Origin: Lasioglossum baleicum
Taxonomy: Eukaryota > Arthropoda > Insecta > Hymenoptera > Halictidae
NCBI RefSeq assembly: GCF_051020765.1
Contig: NC_134941.1
Span: 7,750,001 to 7,814,000, forward strand
DNA: 64,000 nt
Direction: 5' to 3'
Under the pieces are notes generated by a model that saw only the letters and a program-made list of their open reading frames with translations, was not told the DNA's origin and searched no databases. Shown here piece after piece: positions 36,862-51,800 of the stretch (position 1 is the first letter of the stretch; each line of letters starts with the position of its first letter). The position numbers were made by a program, and so were the translations under genes.

Positions 36862-39800
36862 GTAATTAATTGCATAATTAATCACAGTTTTGCCAGGCAA
36901 ATTTTACACGCGTCATACGATCGACCATGCAACATTTTATTCATACAATTTTATTATTCATATAGTACACAGACAGATTATATGTACCTCTAAAGTTTCA
37001 AACACTTAAGGCGGTAGACTCGCGTTTCCAGAATTGCAAGGGTGCGGGATGCGCGTTCTCATTTCTCGATAATACAAAGATGGGATTTTTCAATAGTCAA
37101 AAGCGCTAGATAAAAGATCGATCTAGGCCGCGATCGCCCTCGAAAGTCCTATTTTTACGTTTATGATGCGTAATTTGCATTATTCGACAGCTATGAAAAT
37201 AGCTACATGCTCAGTTGTATGCTTCCCAATAATGAAAATTATAGAAATCTATAGAAATAACTATTTCACATTATTTTATAAACATAACAAGAATGTGTCT
37301 ATCCAAATTTTTGACCATTTTTACAAAAATATATACCCGAAAAAATAAATTTGGTAAATAATTCCCCAAGGAAGAATCTTTACAATCTTAGTAATCGCAA
37401 ATTATGAATATTAGAATCCGTCATTTTGATGGGTCCCTAGTGTTCAACGAAAAAATAGGACTTTCGAGGGCGATAGCGGCCTAGATCGAACTTCCATCTA
37501 GCATTTTTGACTACATACTGGAAAACCCGCATCTTTGCAATCCTGGAAAAACGAGCCTACTCCCTTAAGTTGAATCAGAGTCGCTAGACTAAGATCTGTC
37601 CCCCCACTCTACCTTCCCCTTATGTGATGTGACTAACCCAGTACTTGCAGAGAGAGGGTAACTGTTTCCCCTCAATTCGTGCTCCCTCATCCTGGCGACT
37701 CTGAGTTGAACAACTGTAACAGAAACAAACGCAAAAGTATACTAATCGACGCACGAGTTGAACTTCCCACTATCTAACATCTGTAGCTAGTTTAGCTAAC
37801 TGGGACAAGTCTGTACAAAACCTTGGTTTTAATTGCCCGTTGATGGTATGAAACTGGAATTGTTGTCGGCGGACATCTGCGCAATCTATATGGGTGTGAG
37901 CTTGTTTGCGCATCAAATTTTCACAAGCGCAGATAAATCGTGTGACGTATATAGAACAAAGTGAAACGAATGAGTAAGCTAGCGTTTCAAGAATAATGAG
38001 AATGGTACCGGCGAGATAAGCGTGCAAGGACTCGCGCCGCGTGCGATGAGAGCACGTAAACAGAATTAGATAAACATGTTTGTTTTTAAATATTTTTTTA
38101 AGGCAACATATTCAAATAATAGATTAGAATTTGTACAATGAACGTATGTGGATTACTTTGAATTAATCTATCATTTGTGTAATGGAGAAATCAGACATCG
38201 GTTCGGATAATCGAGGTTCTACTAAATCGTGAATTAAACAAACAAATATGATCCGAATTGTGTCAAGTTTGGAATCATTTTAATCAGGAAAATGTCACGA
38301 ATATTTGAGTAAAATCTTCACAGAAAAATAATTATTTTGTGTATAGTAACAATGAATCACACTGTGGCTATTTAAATGCGTTCTCTCGAGAACAATGGTC
38401 CCTGTACAGTTATAAATTTCTGTCAGCGAGCACAAAGCCAGAAGAAACACACACGGAAACCAATTGTTGCGACTAGTTTTAGTTATTTGGGAAGATGCTG
38501 AAAATTCAACTTCACTGCTTAATTAATGAAAATATTCCATAATTTGCATGGATTAGTGCACGTTTGGATACATCGTCAATGCAAACAATCTCCGTGGGAA
38601 GTAATTAGCGTGATTAATGAAGACAATAATTGTCTAAGTAGTATAATTACACGAGGTGAGGCATGCTGTGTGCTTTGTACGAGCTGAGAGGAAAACGGCA
38701 ATCATGTGAGTGGGGAAATTAGAATTATCTCCTCGAAGATAGAAACGAAAACATGATGCAATGGTGAAAGAAGTGTTAACGAATGAATAAGAGGAACTTT
38801 TACTAACAGCTCTACGAATATTGGCAAGCACATACGGGGTGTCGCGGAAATATACACAAATACGTGTGCTTCTTACGTAAACGAGTGTTAAACAATTACT
38901 AGTTCGCAAGTTAGAACTGTGTTTCCGAAGCATAATATTGTGGGTTCATCTGGAAAACAATTTAAATTAGTTTTATTCCCAAATATTTATTATTTGTATT
39001 TTAGGATTTTTTTCAAATTTTACTTTCTTAAATGGATTTATTCTATCACCTTGTATTAATTATATTGGATAATTAATTCTTCTGGGGAACAATTCAAATT
39101 ATTTTTCTTCCCAAATATTTAGTGATTGTATTTTAGGAATTTTTTCAAATTTTACTTTCTTAAATGGATTTATTCTATCACCTTGTATTAATTATATTGG
39201 ATAATTAATTCTTCTGGGGAACAATTCAAATTATTTTTCTTCCCAAATATTTAGTGATTGTATTTTAGGAATTTTTTCAAATTTTACTTTCTTCAATGGA
39301 TTTAAACTATCACTTTATATTATTTATTATATTTTGGATAACTAGTTCCACGTGTCTATTAATGTAATCTTTTGGCAAATAATTAAAATTACAATTGTCT
39401 AACGTCTGCTTCCACCTCACTTTGTACCTGAAAAGTGTTTAGAAGATACTCCCATTGTTTCCATGATATTATCCCGTGGCCTCCTTATATTTACCCAGAA
39501 TTGTTGCATAGTCTTAAACCATCATCAAAGTCTGCATATGTAACTCTTTCAAACAAGCCCACAGATATTCTGTTGAATCTAAATCAAAGAATTGCAAGGT
39601 ATATGTAGAATGTATATGAATTTCAACTTTGATATGTTAATCAGTGCTAATTACTTGTTGCTTTGTGCTTGAGATAATTATCATGCTACAAATTAACTTC
39701 CGGCACGCCTTCTACATATTTCCTAAATCACACTGTTCTCGAAACCTGTTGTGCAAAGTTTTATGTAAGATCATGCAATCCCAGATCATAAACCATTTCA

Positions 39801-42800
39801 AAATTGGAATGTCAAAATTCAGATTTCATCCATTTTTTTAAGTGACTATTGTATAAAAAATACTTGTTCTAAATAGCTTCTTTTCTTAATAATTGCATTA
39901 AGTTAGAAGATTTATTTATTTTTGTCGCAAATAGATGAGTGGTCTACAGAGTCTTCAATATTGACGAACTTAATAAATATTTCACGCTAGGTTGTATTCA
40001 GCATGTCCGATAGTACGACACTGGAAGATTTGCTGAAGCTGGAATTGCATAAATATGAAGAGGAAGTGAAAAACATTGTGGCAAAATCGGTGAAGGAAAT
40101 GGCAATGGAAAAAGTTCTGAAGGAATTGCACGATACCTGGAGCACTCTCGAATTTGGCAAAGATGTGCACGACCGCACGAAATTGAATATTCTTAGAATT
40201 GATGAGGAGACAATAGAAACTCTTGAAGACAATCAGGTAATACTGCTTTCTCTATCTTGAATAAAAATAACATTATCAATTATCATCCTATCGACTGATG
40301 TTAATTGAATCTTTAATAGGTACAACTGCAGAACATGTTAGGATCAAAATTTGTAGGATACTTTCTGGGCGACATTCTGGACTGGCAAAAGAAGCTGAGC
40401 AACGCAGATGCCATAATTAACGCGTGGTTTGATGTTCAGAGAGCATGGATGCATCTCGAAAGTATTTTCATTGGCTCGGAAGATATAAGGAGCCAGCTCC
40501 CGGAGGAATCGAAACGGTTCGAAAAAATCGACAGGGATTTCAAAGTATTCTTTTTGACTTAACAGTCTATAATTTATTTATTTTTATCTTTAAATATGTA
40601 TATTATAAATATTGTTGATTTTAAGGAGCTGCTAAAAGAAATGATGAGTAATTTGAACATAGTGAAAGCAACAAATCGACCAAAGCTTCTGGATAAACTG
40701 GAAGAATTGCATCTGCAATTGAACATCTGCGAAAAAGCTCTGGCAGACTACTTGGAGACGAAGAGATTAATTTATCCGAGATTCTATTTCATTTCTTCGG
40801 CTGATTTGCTGGACATTTTGAGCAATGGTTAGAAAAATTGAGCATTGTCATTAACATTATTTAACATTATTCTTTTTTAAATGAACTTACAAATTTTGTC
40901 AAGGAATAAAGATTTCTTCAATCAATTAATTTTCAGGCAACAATCCTGAACTAGTTTGCAAGCATTTGTCTAAGCTATACGATTCCATTGCGAATTTGCT
41001 ATGGAAAAAGGACGGTGACAAACCGACAAAGATGGCTGCAGTTATGGTTGCTAAAGACAGCGAGAATATACCGATTCATGGCCCTTGTGACTGTAGTGGG
41101 AAGGTATTTCCGTGACATATTAATTTTAACAAGTTGAATGATTCATTATCTTTATGAATTTATGAAAAATAATTGCACCTGATACTTATGAATTTTAAGT
41201 GATCTTTCAGGTTGAAAATTGGCTAAACAACGTGACAGACGCCATGAAAAAGACAGTCAGGCACCATATCTCTCAAGCAGTGGGAACCTACGATGAAAAA
41301 CCGAGAGAACAATGGATTTTTGATCACCCAGCTCAGCCAGCACTCACTGGAAGCCAAATATGGTGGACGACTGAAGTGAACATGGCATTCATGAGACTCG
41401 AAGAGGGTTTCGAGAATGCTTTTAAAGACTATCAACGCAAACAGATCAATCAGCTTAATGCTCTCATTAGTATACTTTGCGGAGATTTGGATCCGAGCAG
41501 CAGAATGAAGATTATGACAATTTGTACCATTGATGTGCACGCTAGGGACGTTGTTGGGAAGCTGATCACAATGAAAGCGGAAAATTCTTCTAGCTTTCAG
41601 TGGCAATCGCAACTCAGACATAGGTGAGATTTTTACGAGATACTACTAGGTGATTATAATAATCTCAATATTCGTAAAAAATTTTGAAGTTCCATCGCCG
41701 AGATGTGTAACACAATCATTTTATCAAATTTAACAAAACAGTCTTGTTTCTAATCATTTTTTTATGAAACCTTCGCCAACACATTCGTCAGAATTCCCTG
41801 ATTAAAATGATACCAAATACACATTATCGTTTAATTCACGATTTAGTAGAACCTCGATTATCCGAACTGATATTTTATTCCTTCTATTTATGATTCCTCT
41901 ACTCATTTTTATCACAAATGGCTCAAATCCGCAGTTAAATTGTGAAATTCAATATACAGTCGGACATTGTTGATTACCATTATCATTATTGTAATAATAA
42001 TAAATTTGACAAGTCCATAAATATTTGCAACTGTGCTCGTAAGAGTTGAAAATGTTTTCGGTGGTCAGGATAATTGTTGCAACCACAATAGCAACAAGTT
42101 ACGTGCCTCCACAGCCCGCGTTTCCTCGTGTTAGCTATTACGTGGAATGTAATAACCAGAACGATTCTTAAAGATTGAATCTGTATTTATTTATTATCAT
42201 TCAATTACCTGTTTAAATTGCACGTCACAAATTACTTGCTCTTCTGGAGGAAGTGAACGGAGCCCCACGGCTGTGCTTCCACTTCTAATCTCTTCGGGAA
42301 AATAATTTGCAGATGGGACGATAAGGCTCACGACTGCTTCGCAGACATATGCGACGCGTCTTTTCGATACAGTCACGAATATTTAGGGAACGTGCCGCGA
42401 TTGGTCATAACGCCGTTGACTGACAGATGCTACATCACCTTGACACAGTCGTTGCACCTTATAATGGGCGGAGCACCTGCTGGCCCGGCAGGAACCGGAA
42501 AAACAGAGACCACCAAAGATTTGGGACGAGCTTTGGGACAAATGGTCTATGTGTTCAATTGTTCCGAACAAATGGATTACAAAGTAAGTTATACTTACTT
42601 CGAGACCGAAATGTACAATTAATTAATAAAACTTGTATAATTCCAATAATTTTTTTTATCAAACCCTTACTAAAATATTCGCGACAATTTCCCGATTGAA
42701 ACGATTCCAAACACGAGACTATTCGGATTACATTTACCTGTTTAATCCACGATAGAGAGTAGAACCTCTATTATCCGAATCTCCATTAAACGAGTACATA

Positions 42801-45800
42801 TGCTCCGAATTATGTCATGTTTGGACTCGTTCTAATAAAAAAAATGTCACGAATATGTCGATAACAGTTTTATTACGTTTTCACAGTCTTGCGGAAATAT
42901 TTACAAAGGTCTCGCTCAAGTGGGAGCATGGGGCTGCTTCGACGAATTTAATCGCATCTCCGTGGAAGTGCTTTCTGTGGTTGCGGTGCAAGTGAAATCA
43001 GTATTAGACGGAATAAAGAGTAGCAAATCGACGTTTCTGTTCTTCGGGGAGGAGCTGAATCTTGTCCCGACCGTTGGAATGTTCATCACGATGAATCCTG
43101 GATATGCTGGGAGAACAGAATTGCCGGAGAACTTGAAAACCTTGTTCCGGTATTACAGAATTAATTTTTACGTCGCATAATTAACAAATAACAGTTACGT
43201 ATTCACTAATATTGTTTAAAGGCCCTGTGCGATGGTGGTTCCTGATTTCGATCTAATCTGTGAGATCATGTTGGTAGCAGAAGGTTTCCAAGAAGCCAGA
43301 TTGTTAGCAAGAAAATTCATAACGCTGTATCAGCTCTGTCGGGAATTATTGTCGAAACAAGATCACTATGATTGGGGTCTAAGAGCGATTAAGTCAGTTC
43401 TGGTCGTTGCTGGCAAATTAAAAAGGGACGATCCTCAGAGACCCGAGGATCAGGTGCTGATGAGAGCTCTCAGAGACTTTAATATTCCGAAGATTGTCAC
43501 CGATGACGTTCCTGTCTTCATGGGGCTTATTGGTACATTTTTTTTTATCTTTATTTATCCTGTTTCTATTTACAGTAGCAGTATACTATTTATAGTAGCA
43601 GTAGAAATTTCTATCATTTGATGCTAGCACCAACTCCCGCAAAGGATACTTGCTTCTTTACTATCGACTTTCTAGGTGATTTATTCCCGGCTTTGGATGT
43701 TCCACGGAAAAGGGATTTAGATTTCGAAATGACCGTCAAGGAATCTGCTGTCGACCTGAAACTACAACCGGAAGACGGTTTCATATTAAAAGTAACACTG
43801 CGCGTTTAAGGCGGCGGACTTGTTTCCAGAATTGGAAAGCAAAAGGATTGAAATCCAAAGATGGGATTTTTCAGTAGCCAAAAACGCTAGTAATTTGCAT
43901 TATTCGGCAGCATGTAGCTGTCACAGCTTTATGAAAATAACTACATGCGCAGTTGTATCCTTCCGAATAATGCAAATTACGCCTCATAAACATAAAAATA
44001 GGATTTTCGAGGGCGATCGCGGCCTAGATCGATCTTTTATCTAGCGTTTTTGACTACTGAAAACCCCCGTTTTTGTATTATCGAGAATTGAGAACGCGCT
44101 TCCCGCACCCTTGCAATTTTGGAAAAACGAGTCTACTCCCTTAAGAGAATTTCTCAATCCGAATTTCACTGAATCTTTCCATCGAACTAATACATACACT
44201 GCATTCCAAACCAATCCCGGGCAACTTCTTCCCCGTTGTCGCTTCACTATCAACTATCTCATATTTCCCCTATCGTGCTTTGCCTCGCGTGACTGACGAT
44301 ACAATTCCATTTTTCCATAGACACGCGATATTTTTTTTCTGCACAAATTTTTGTACACTTTGGAGAACTCGTGTAAATATAATTGATCAACAATTTTACG
44401 AATTAGGTGGTACAATTGGAAGAACTGCTTCACGTTCGACATTCAGTCTTCATCGTCGGCTTCGCGGGAACTGGGAAAACAGAAGTTTGGAGGACGCTTA
44501 ATCGAACTTACTTCAATCAGAAATTGAAACCGTATTACAATGAACTGAATCCGAAAGCTGTGACCAATGACGAATTGTTTGGAATTATTAATCCGGCCAC
44601 TCGAGAATGGAAGGACGGGTTTGATGCTTTCTGAAATCTTTTTATTATACATATACATTCTTTAAGTAGAAGTTAAATAACTAATTATTTCTTTTTTCAG
44701 ATTGTTCTCAGTGCTAATGAGGGATCAAGCGAATATGTCGGGGAACGATCCGAAATGGATCATTTTTGATGGCGATATAGATCCGATGTGGATCGAGTCG
44801 TTGAATACTGTTATGGATGACAATAAAGTGTTAACGTTGGCTAGTAACGAAAGAATCGCTCTGACGAAAGAGATGAGACTTCTTTTCGAAATTTCGAATC
44901 TGCGGTAACAATTTTTATATTAGTCGTTTTATTGAGATTTTTTGGAAAGAAAATAATTAGTTTCTGGTATTTTTTTAATTCTATTGTGTAATATACTTTT
45001 CTATTTCTTATCTAGAACGGCAACTCCAGCCACAGTGTCCAGAGCCGGAATTCTTTATATAAACCCACAAGATATCGGTTGGTACCCGTGAGTAATTACT
45101 CATTACTCTGATACCCCCAAAATGTTACTTTCAATCGCATAATTTTTAACCAAACAGAAATTTAACCCGATCGACAGTTGTCTCTCGTTAATCATTTATG
45201 ATAACAGCTAACGAGATATCACTGTGAAAGTGGGTGGTGACATTCCCCCACTATTTGTCACGGTCGACGGTCGTACCGGCAGAAGTGCGTGTCATTGGTA
45301 GTGGCTTAAGTAATGGGGGAACGGACATTTTTATCAGAAATACATAAAATCCACAGTCTAATTATAATGTTACAATATACTATTTAACACGTTAACAATT
45401 TATATTTACGGTCAATGTAGATTTGCGATTAGCTGGATAGAGACGAGAGAAGCTCCCGAAAGAGCAAATTTGACTATTTTATTCGACAAATATGTCCCAC
45501 CATTGATAGAAGTGATGAAACACAAATTTAAAAAGATCACCCCGCTGCCGGATATTTGCCACGTGCAAATGCTTTGCAATTTGTTAGATTGCTTTCTGAC
45601 TCCGGAAAATGTGCCGCCAGATTGCCCCAAAGAATGGTACGAACGAAATTTATAACTACTTAAATAGGATTGAATCTTTAAATTTTCAAACAATTTTATT
45701 GTTTCATGAATGCATAAGTTTCTTTTATTATTGAAAACAAGGCACGAATTGTACTTTGCATTCGCCTGCATCTGGGCATTCGGATCCGCCACGTTTCAAG

Positions 45801-48800
45801 ACCAGTTGATTGATTGGCGAAATGAATTCAACAAATGGTGGCAAAATGAATTTAAAACGATCAAGTTTCCAACTGGAGGAAATATATTCAATTATTTCAT
45901 CGAGGAAGAAAGCAAGAAACTGTCGCCATGGACTGAGAGAGTGAAAACTTTTGAATTAGATCCCGATGTACCTCTACAGGTTCGTTTAAACAATTAAAAA
46001 ATTAATCAATGTTGTTAAAATGAAGTTCAATGATTTGTCTAAAATTCTAAAACGAGTGCTGTTATACCTCTGACATACCTCAGGTTCTCTTAAACAAGTA
46101 TTCATTAAAACTTTGATCAATGTTGTGGACAAATTAACATTGAAGTTCATCAATTTCCGTAAAATTCTAAAACAAGCTTCAGACTGTGATTCACCATGGA
46201 AATTACGAGACGAGGAAATAGAGGAACTTTAGAAAATAGGAAGAACATAGTAATGTCAAAACTGGATTTTTTGCGCAAAATTTATGCAGCGATGTTGCTT
46301 GTCAAATATTTTTCTAATTATATGTGTTTCACGCTATGCATACTGCCCACTTCCAACACGGTTTCATTATAAGGAGCGGTTATACAACTTGCATTCGTCT
46401 CTTACGTGTCCGGTATATCCATTTCAATCTTTTTCCTCCATTTTCTAAAATCTTACGGAGTTTACACGCTTCATTTGGGTTCACCTTAAAGCATTTCTGT
46501 CTCATCTTACAAAACTTTCGCTTTCCCCAAGTTCGTTGCTCGCTCCCACGCTCTTTTCCCCACCAACTTTCTCATTCCATCGCATACCCATAAACGTATG
46601 CACATACACATCCGTGTACCAATACATATAATCTATATTGCACTAATGTGACCACCATTTTCAATTTATTTTTCTTCGGAAACGAAATGTTGTAATTTTC
46701 TTTGTGTTTCCTTAGCCATTATCATCGACACGCATTTATCAAAATAATTTTATTGTGACTTATTTATTAAATTCATCGAAAACATGACCCTAATTATTTA
46801 GTCCCATTTTTCAAATAGAATTGACTTTACTTTTCCTGTTTAATTTTATTTAACATTTCCCATTGACATTACGATTTTTACATCTAATTGTTGGCTTCAT
46901 CGGATTTCTTCATAATCGTAATTTTGGTGAAGATTTTAGTGAACTTTCAACTCATTAAAAAATAATTTCGTTCCACAGTCTACGCTCGTGGCAACCGGTG
47001 ACACGGCATACTTACACTTTTTCTTGGACATACTCATCAAGAAAAAAGTGCCGGTAATGTTGATAGGTGCCGCAGGTTCGGGGAAAAGCGTAATCGTTGC
47101 TGAGAAATTAGGGTCTCTTCCGGATGATTATAACATTGCGAACGTGCCTCTTAATTATTACACCACTTCTGGTAATTGTCGCGTCCTTTACTTTGTTACT
47201 GTTTCTGTTCCACGTGTTATGAAATATTTATGGTTAATGAAATATCCTTTTCATCCAAGAGATATTAATTATTATATCCAATAAGAAAAATCCCATTTTT
47301 CAGAAATGTTACAAGCGAGTATGGAGAAGTATTTGGAGAAAAAGACAGGTAGAAATTATGGGCCGCCAGGTATGAAGAAACTGATATATTTTATCGACGA
47401 TATGAACATGCCGGAGGTCGACACTTATGGCACTGTCCAGCCTCATACCATTATTCGGCAGCACATTGATTACACTCACTGGTATGAGGATATACAAAAT
47501 ATATCTTTTCTAAACAATATCTTCTCAACATATATTATATCCTTTACATTGACGCACAAAAAATTTCTTTAATTAAAATTTATTCAATTTGATAACTACA
47601 ACTGTTTCACAAAATACCACTCGGAAGTGATTCCGAGAATATTGTTAAAGTGATTGTTTAAAAAATACAGGTATGACAGAACGAAGCTAACTTTAAAGGA
47701 GATACACAATACGCAGTATGTGTCCTGCATGAATCCCACGGCTGGAAGCTTCACCATAAATCCACGTTTACAAAGACACTTTGCCGTTTTCGCAGTCAAG
47801 TAAGTTGTACGGAAATATTGAATCTACCATTTCACTTCGATTATGCATGGTACAATTAAGTAATTGAGAAAATATCATTCGTCGTTGCAGTTTTCCATCA
47901 GAGGATAATTTAATGAGGATCTACAGTCAAATTCTGCAACAGCATCTGACGAATCCGTTCAATAAATTCGGCATATCGCTGGCAAACATTGCAGAGAATT
48001 TACTGTCAGCAGCGTTGTTCTGTCACAACAAGATTTCGTCCACATTTTTGCCAACTGCAGTTAAATTCCATTATGTGTTCAATCTACGCGATTTGTCGAA
48101 CATATTTCAGGTAAGAACTCTTTAAATTCTAAGTCAAGATTGTCACTATTAGAACTTAATCTTAATTATAAACATGATTATTTTTAAGGGTCTACTCTTC
48201 GCTAATGGTGAAGCAGTGCCTACAGCTAACCATTTAATACGTTTGTATGTTCACGAAGCAACGAGGGTGTACTCTGATAAATTAATCAACGCTGATGACA
48301 AGAGCATGTTCCAACAATTACTGAAAGGCTCTCTTCGCAAATTTATGTCTGTAAGCCTTTTTATTGATTTAATAGTAGAGCATTATCTATTTCGGTCCAA
48401 CTTCTTCGTCGCGAGCCACACAGCCCCCACGTCGAATAGTGGGAGAACATCACCGCCCACTTTAGCGGAACAAAGGAGTGAGAGAACGGGCCAAGTGTGG
48501 CTAACAAAAATAATGGAAAAACATTAATATTGCTACTTTTATATATATATTTTTAATTTTAAATTAATGTGTGTGTCTGCAGGCTAAATGATTCATAAAC
48601 ATATATGTTTATTCAATATATAATTTCAGGAAATTGACGAGAATGTTATATTTGAAGAGCCAATAATATACTGTCATTTCGCTGAAGGAATAGGCGAGCC
48701 AAAGTATATGCCGATCAAAGACTGGCCACAGTTAACAAAATTGTTAGACGAGGCTTTGCTTAATTATAACGATCTGGTAAAAAATAACTGTTAAAACAAA

Positions 48801-51800
48801 AACTCAACTGTACGATGTTGCTCCGAAATTATTTAATACAAGAACTTTCATTGTTTCTGTGTCTAGGTAGCAGCGATGAAATTGATATTATTCGAGGATG
48901 CGATGTATCAAGTGTGTCAAATAAATCGCATTTTGGAGTTGCCAAGAGGAAATGCTCTTTTGGTAGGAGTTGGAGGAAGTGGGAAACAGTCTCTTTCCTC
49001 CCTTGCATCATTCATCTCAGGTTTAGAGGTATGCGAATTATACCGTGAACTTTCACAAACTAAATGTCCTATTAAAACAAATATTTGCGAATCCGTTTCG
49101 TAACTAAACACTCGCATTCTTTTAATTTCTTATACAGGTGTTCCAAATGCAATTAAAAACAGGATACTCGATAAATGATTTACGGACGGATTTAGCAGGA
49201 TTATACTTGAAGGCGGGATTAAAGACAATCGGAATAACATTCTTGATGACTGACTCTCACGTCGCGGATGAAAGATTTTTAGTTCTGATAAATGACATGT
49301 TGGCTTTCGGTGAAATTTCAGAATTATTCGCCGACGAGGATATTGACAATATCGTGAATGCCGTGAGGAATGAGGTGATGTGGAATTTTAATAAAAATGA
49401 AACCCGAGATTCGTTTTGTATAAATATTTTCTCCCTTCATTTGAGTTTTTATCTGAGAAACTATTTGTTCAATATGGAGATGAGTTTAAAATAAAATTGA
49501 TATTATCTTACATGATGATAATAATAAATTTTAAATAACAGTCTGGCTGCACCGAATAGTTTGTGTATGAAGTACCGGTTAAAAAATGAATTTTTCAATA
49601 TACGATTCAGGTGAAACAAACCGGCATGCTGGACACTAACGAAAATTGTTGGAAATTCTTCATCGATCGAGTCCGAGGAAAATTGAAATGTGTCCTGTGC
49701 TTTTCTCCCGTAGGATCAACTTTGCGGAACAGAGCCAGACAATTTCCAGCAATAGTGAACAATACGTCGATTAATTGGGTTCAGAGTTGGCCACTGGAAG
49801 CTCTGAGATCAGTCTCTGCTAGATTCTTAGAGGTGGGAATATTTAAAAAAAAAAACAATAGCTTCGTTATTAAAGAATTTAACACGTTTCAACTTATGAC
49901 AGTGAACGATTGAAAAGAATTGAACTCCTCTTCCCATGTTATTTAAAGAAACAATTCCAATGTTGAATTTCCTATGTATTAATACTGTTTCACTTAATTC
50001 ATTATGCCGACCGGAAGACATGTTTCTGTAACAATCTAAATTTATAAACTGGTTCACTTCCTTAATTATATTTCTATTAGATGTCACGGAACAGTCCGCG
50101 ATTTTTCATTTCCCTCGACAGTAGACGAACATTACGTGTAATTAATAAGATGACTTTTGATAAACGTATACGGGATTGAATTGTATGAAAAAATTGTTCA
50201 AACAAATGTTGCGCGGATTCCAAGAGGACGTACACTGCTGAAATCTGTTTGTTTTGTAACTTCGCTTTTCTTTGATTTCATCTCTGATTTCAGGGATTAG
50301 AGGAACTTCCGAAAGAGTACAAGACATCAGCGTCTATGTTCATGTCGTTTGCACATACCAGTGTTAACGATATATCCGCGTTGTATTTGCAAACTGAGAG
50401 GAGATATAATTATACTACCCCGAAATCCTTCTTGGAACAAATTGCTTTGTATACAAAATTACTTATAGAGAGAACTTATGATATAAAAGCGATGATAGAA
50501 CGATTGAGAAGTGGTCTGGAGAAATTAGAATCCTGCGCTGGCCAGGTAACTTTTCCAATTATTTTCAGCACGCAAATTTGCCAATCCATTATTTATATAA
50601 GAATATCGCATAGAACAGCATAATTATGTTTTATTTGAAAGTATCAGATCGATTCTTTCCCATAAAAGTATTTTATACCTAATCAATAATACTGTATGTA
50701 TACATAGCAGAGATAGCAAGATTTGACGCCTCGTTAAATATGAAAATCAATGTATGTCACGCGCGTTCTGTTTACTTGATAGGTGAGTGAGCTAAGGGTT
50801 ATATTAGCAGTCCAAGAAGTTGAATTAAAGAAGAAGAATGAAATCGCGGACAAAATTCTGACCGAAGTGCGGGCTGAAAATACAAAAGCTGAAGCTGAAA
50901 AAGCCATTGGTACAGTTTCATCAATTTTATATTTAATATAAAATTACGATTAATATTTCACAATATCTATCTTGAAGAGTACTTGTAATGCTAGATGCTA
51001 GCTGCACTACTGTTTCAATTGATTTCAAATGTACATTCTTCCAAGTGCGTACAAACGAAAGACTGTTTTTTATAGTGTCCGAGGAAGAAGCAAAAATCGC
51101 GGAGATAAAAGAAGTTGTGGCGGAAAGACAGAAACGATGCGACGAAGATCTATCAAAAGCTGAACCAGCTGTTCGACAAGCTGAAGCTGCCCTGGACACT
51201 TTGAATAAGGTAAAACATGTTTTAAACTAAGCCCGAGCAACTTCTTCCCCGCTGTCGCTTCATGACCCCCACTACCAATATGTCGGTCCCCCTACTATCA
51301 ACTATTCTTTGCTCCTCCTACAGTCCACAGGAATTTGGCGGAGAGGACCCAGGAATAGAGAGAGGAGTCTGCTTAAATAATAGAAAATAGAAATAATAAA
51401 AAAGTATATTACCTTATATAGCCTATAGTCTCTAAATTAATACAAGAAAAATTAAGGAATAACAAATCGTTAATTTCACGAGTTGTAATCAAGGATTAAT
51501 ATTATTTTCATATATCCCGAACGTTCGCGTCAGAAATGACAGTTTTTAATCATTCGTTTTTACGTAAACCACACGTTACCTCAATTAAATTCACGACGAT
51601 TTTATGAAGCCTTTAATCTGAAGTGCACTAAAAATTGTATTTCTACTTCGAAATTACTTTCTACCAGGAAACATTCAATTTTCGTTTCGCAATGTACGCG
51701 ATAGGCGAAGCGTTCGCCTACTTTGTTAAAGTAATAGGACTTTACAGAACAATTTGACGGAATTGAAATCCTTCGGGACACCGCCGGAACAAGTTGCAAT

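Larger units (their letters stand above)
36862..39990. other. dynein intron 23, 3.1 kb, repeat-rich
   Basis: This is the longest intron of the gene. It holds in order a TTAA foldback (37005-37569), an abutting inverted-repeat element (37571-37700), a GC-richer tract (37740-38050) with no clear identity, a pogo-like remnant (38190-38320) and a 132-bp minisatellite (38949-39345). No coding exon is missing here, because exons 23 and 24 join in frame as ETK then VVFSMSD. Confidence 0.75.

Noticed and set aside
38949..39345. Considered as a CRISPR array
   Set aside because: The 132-bp units are contiguous with no spacers, in a eukaryotic intron.
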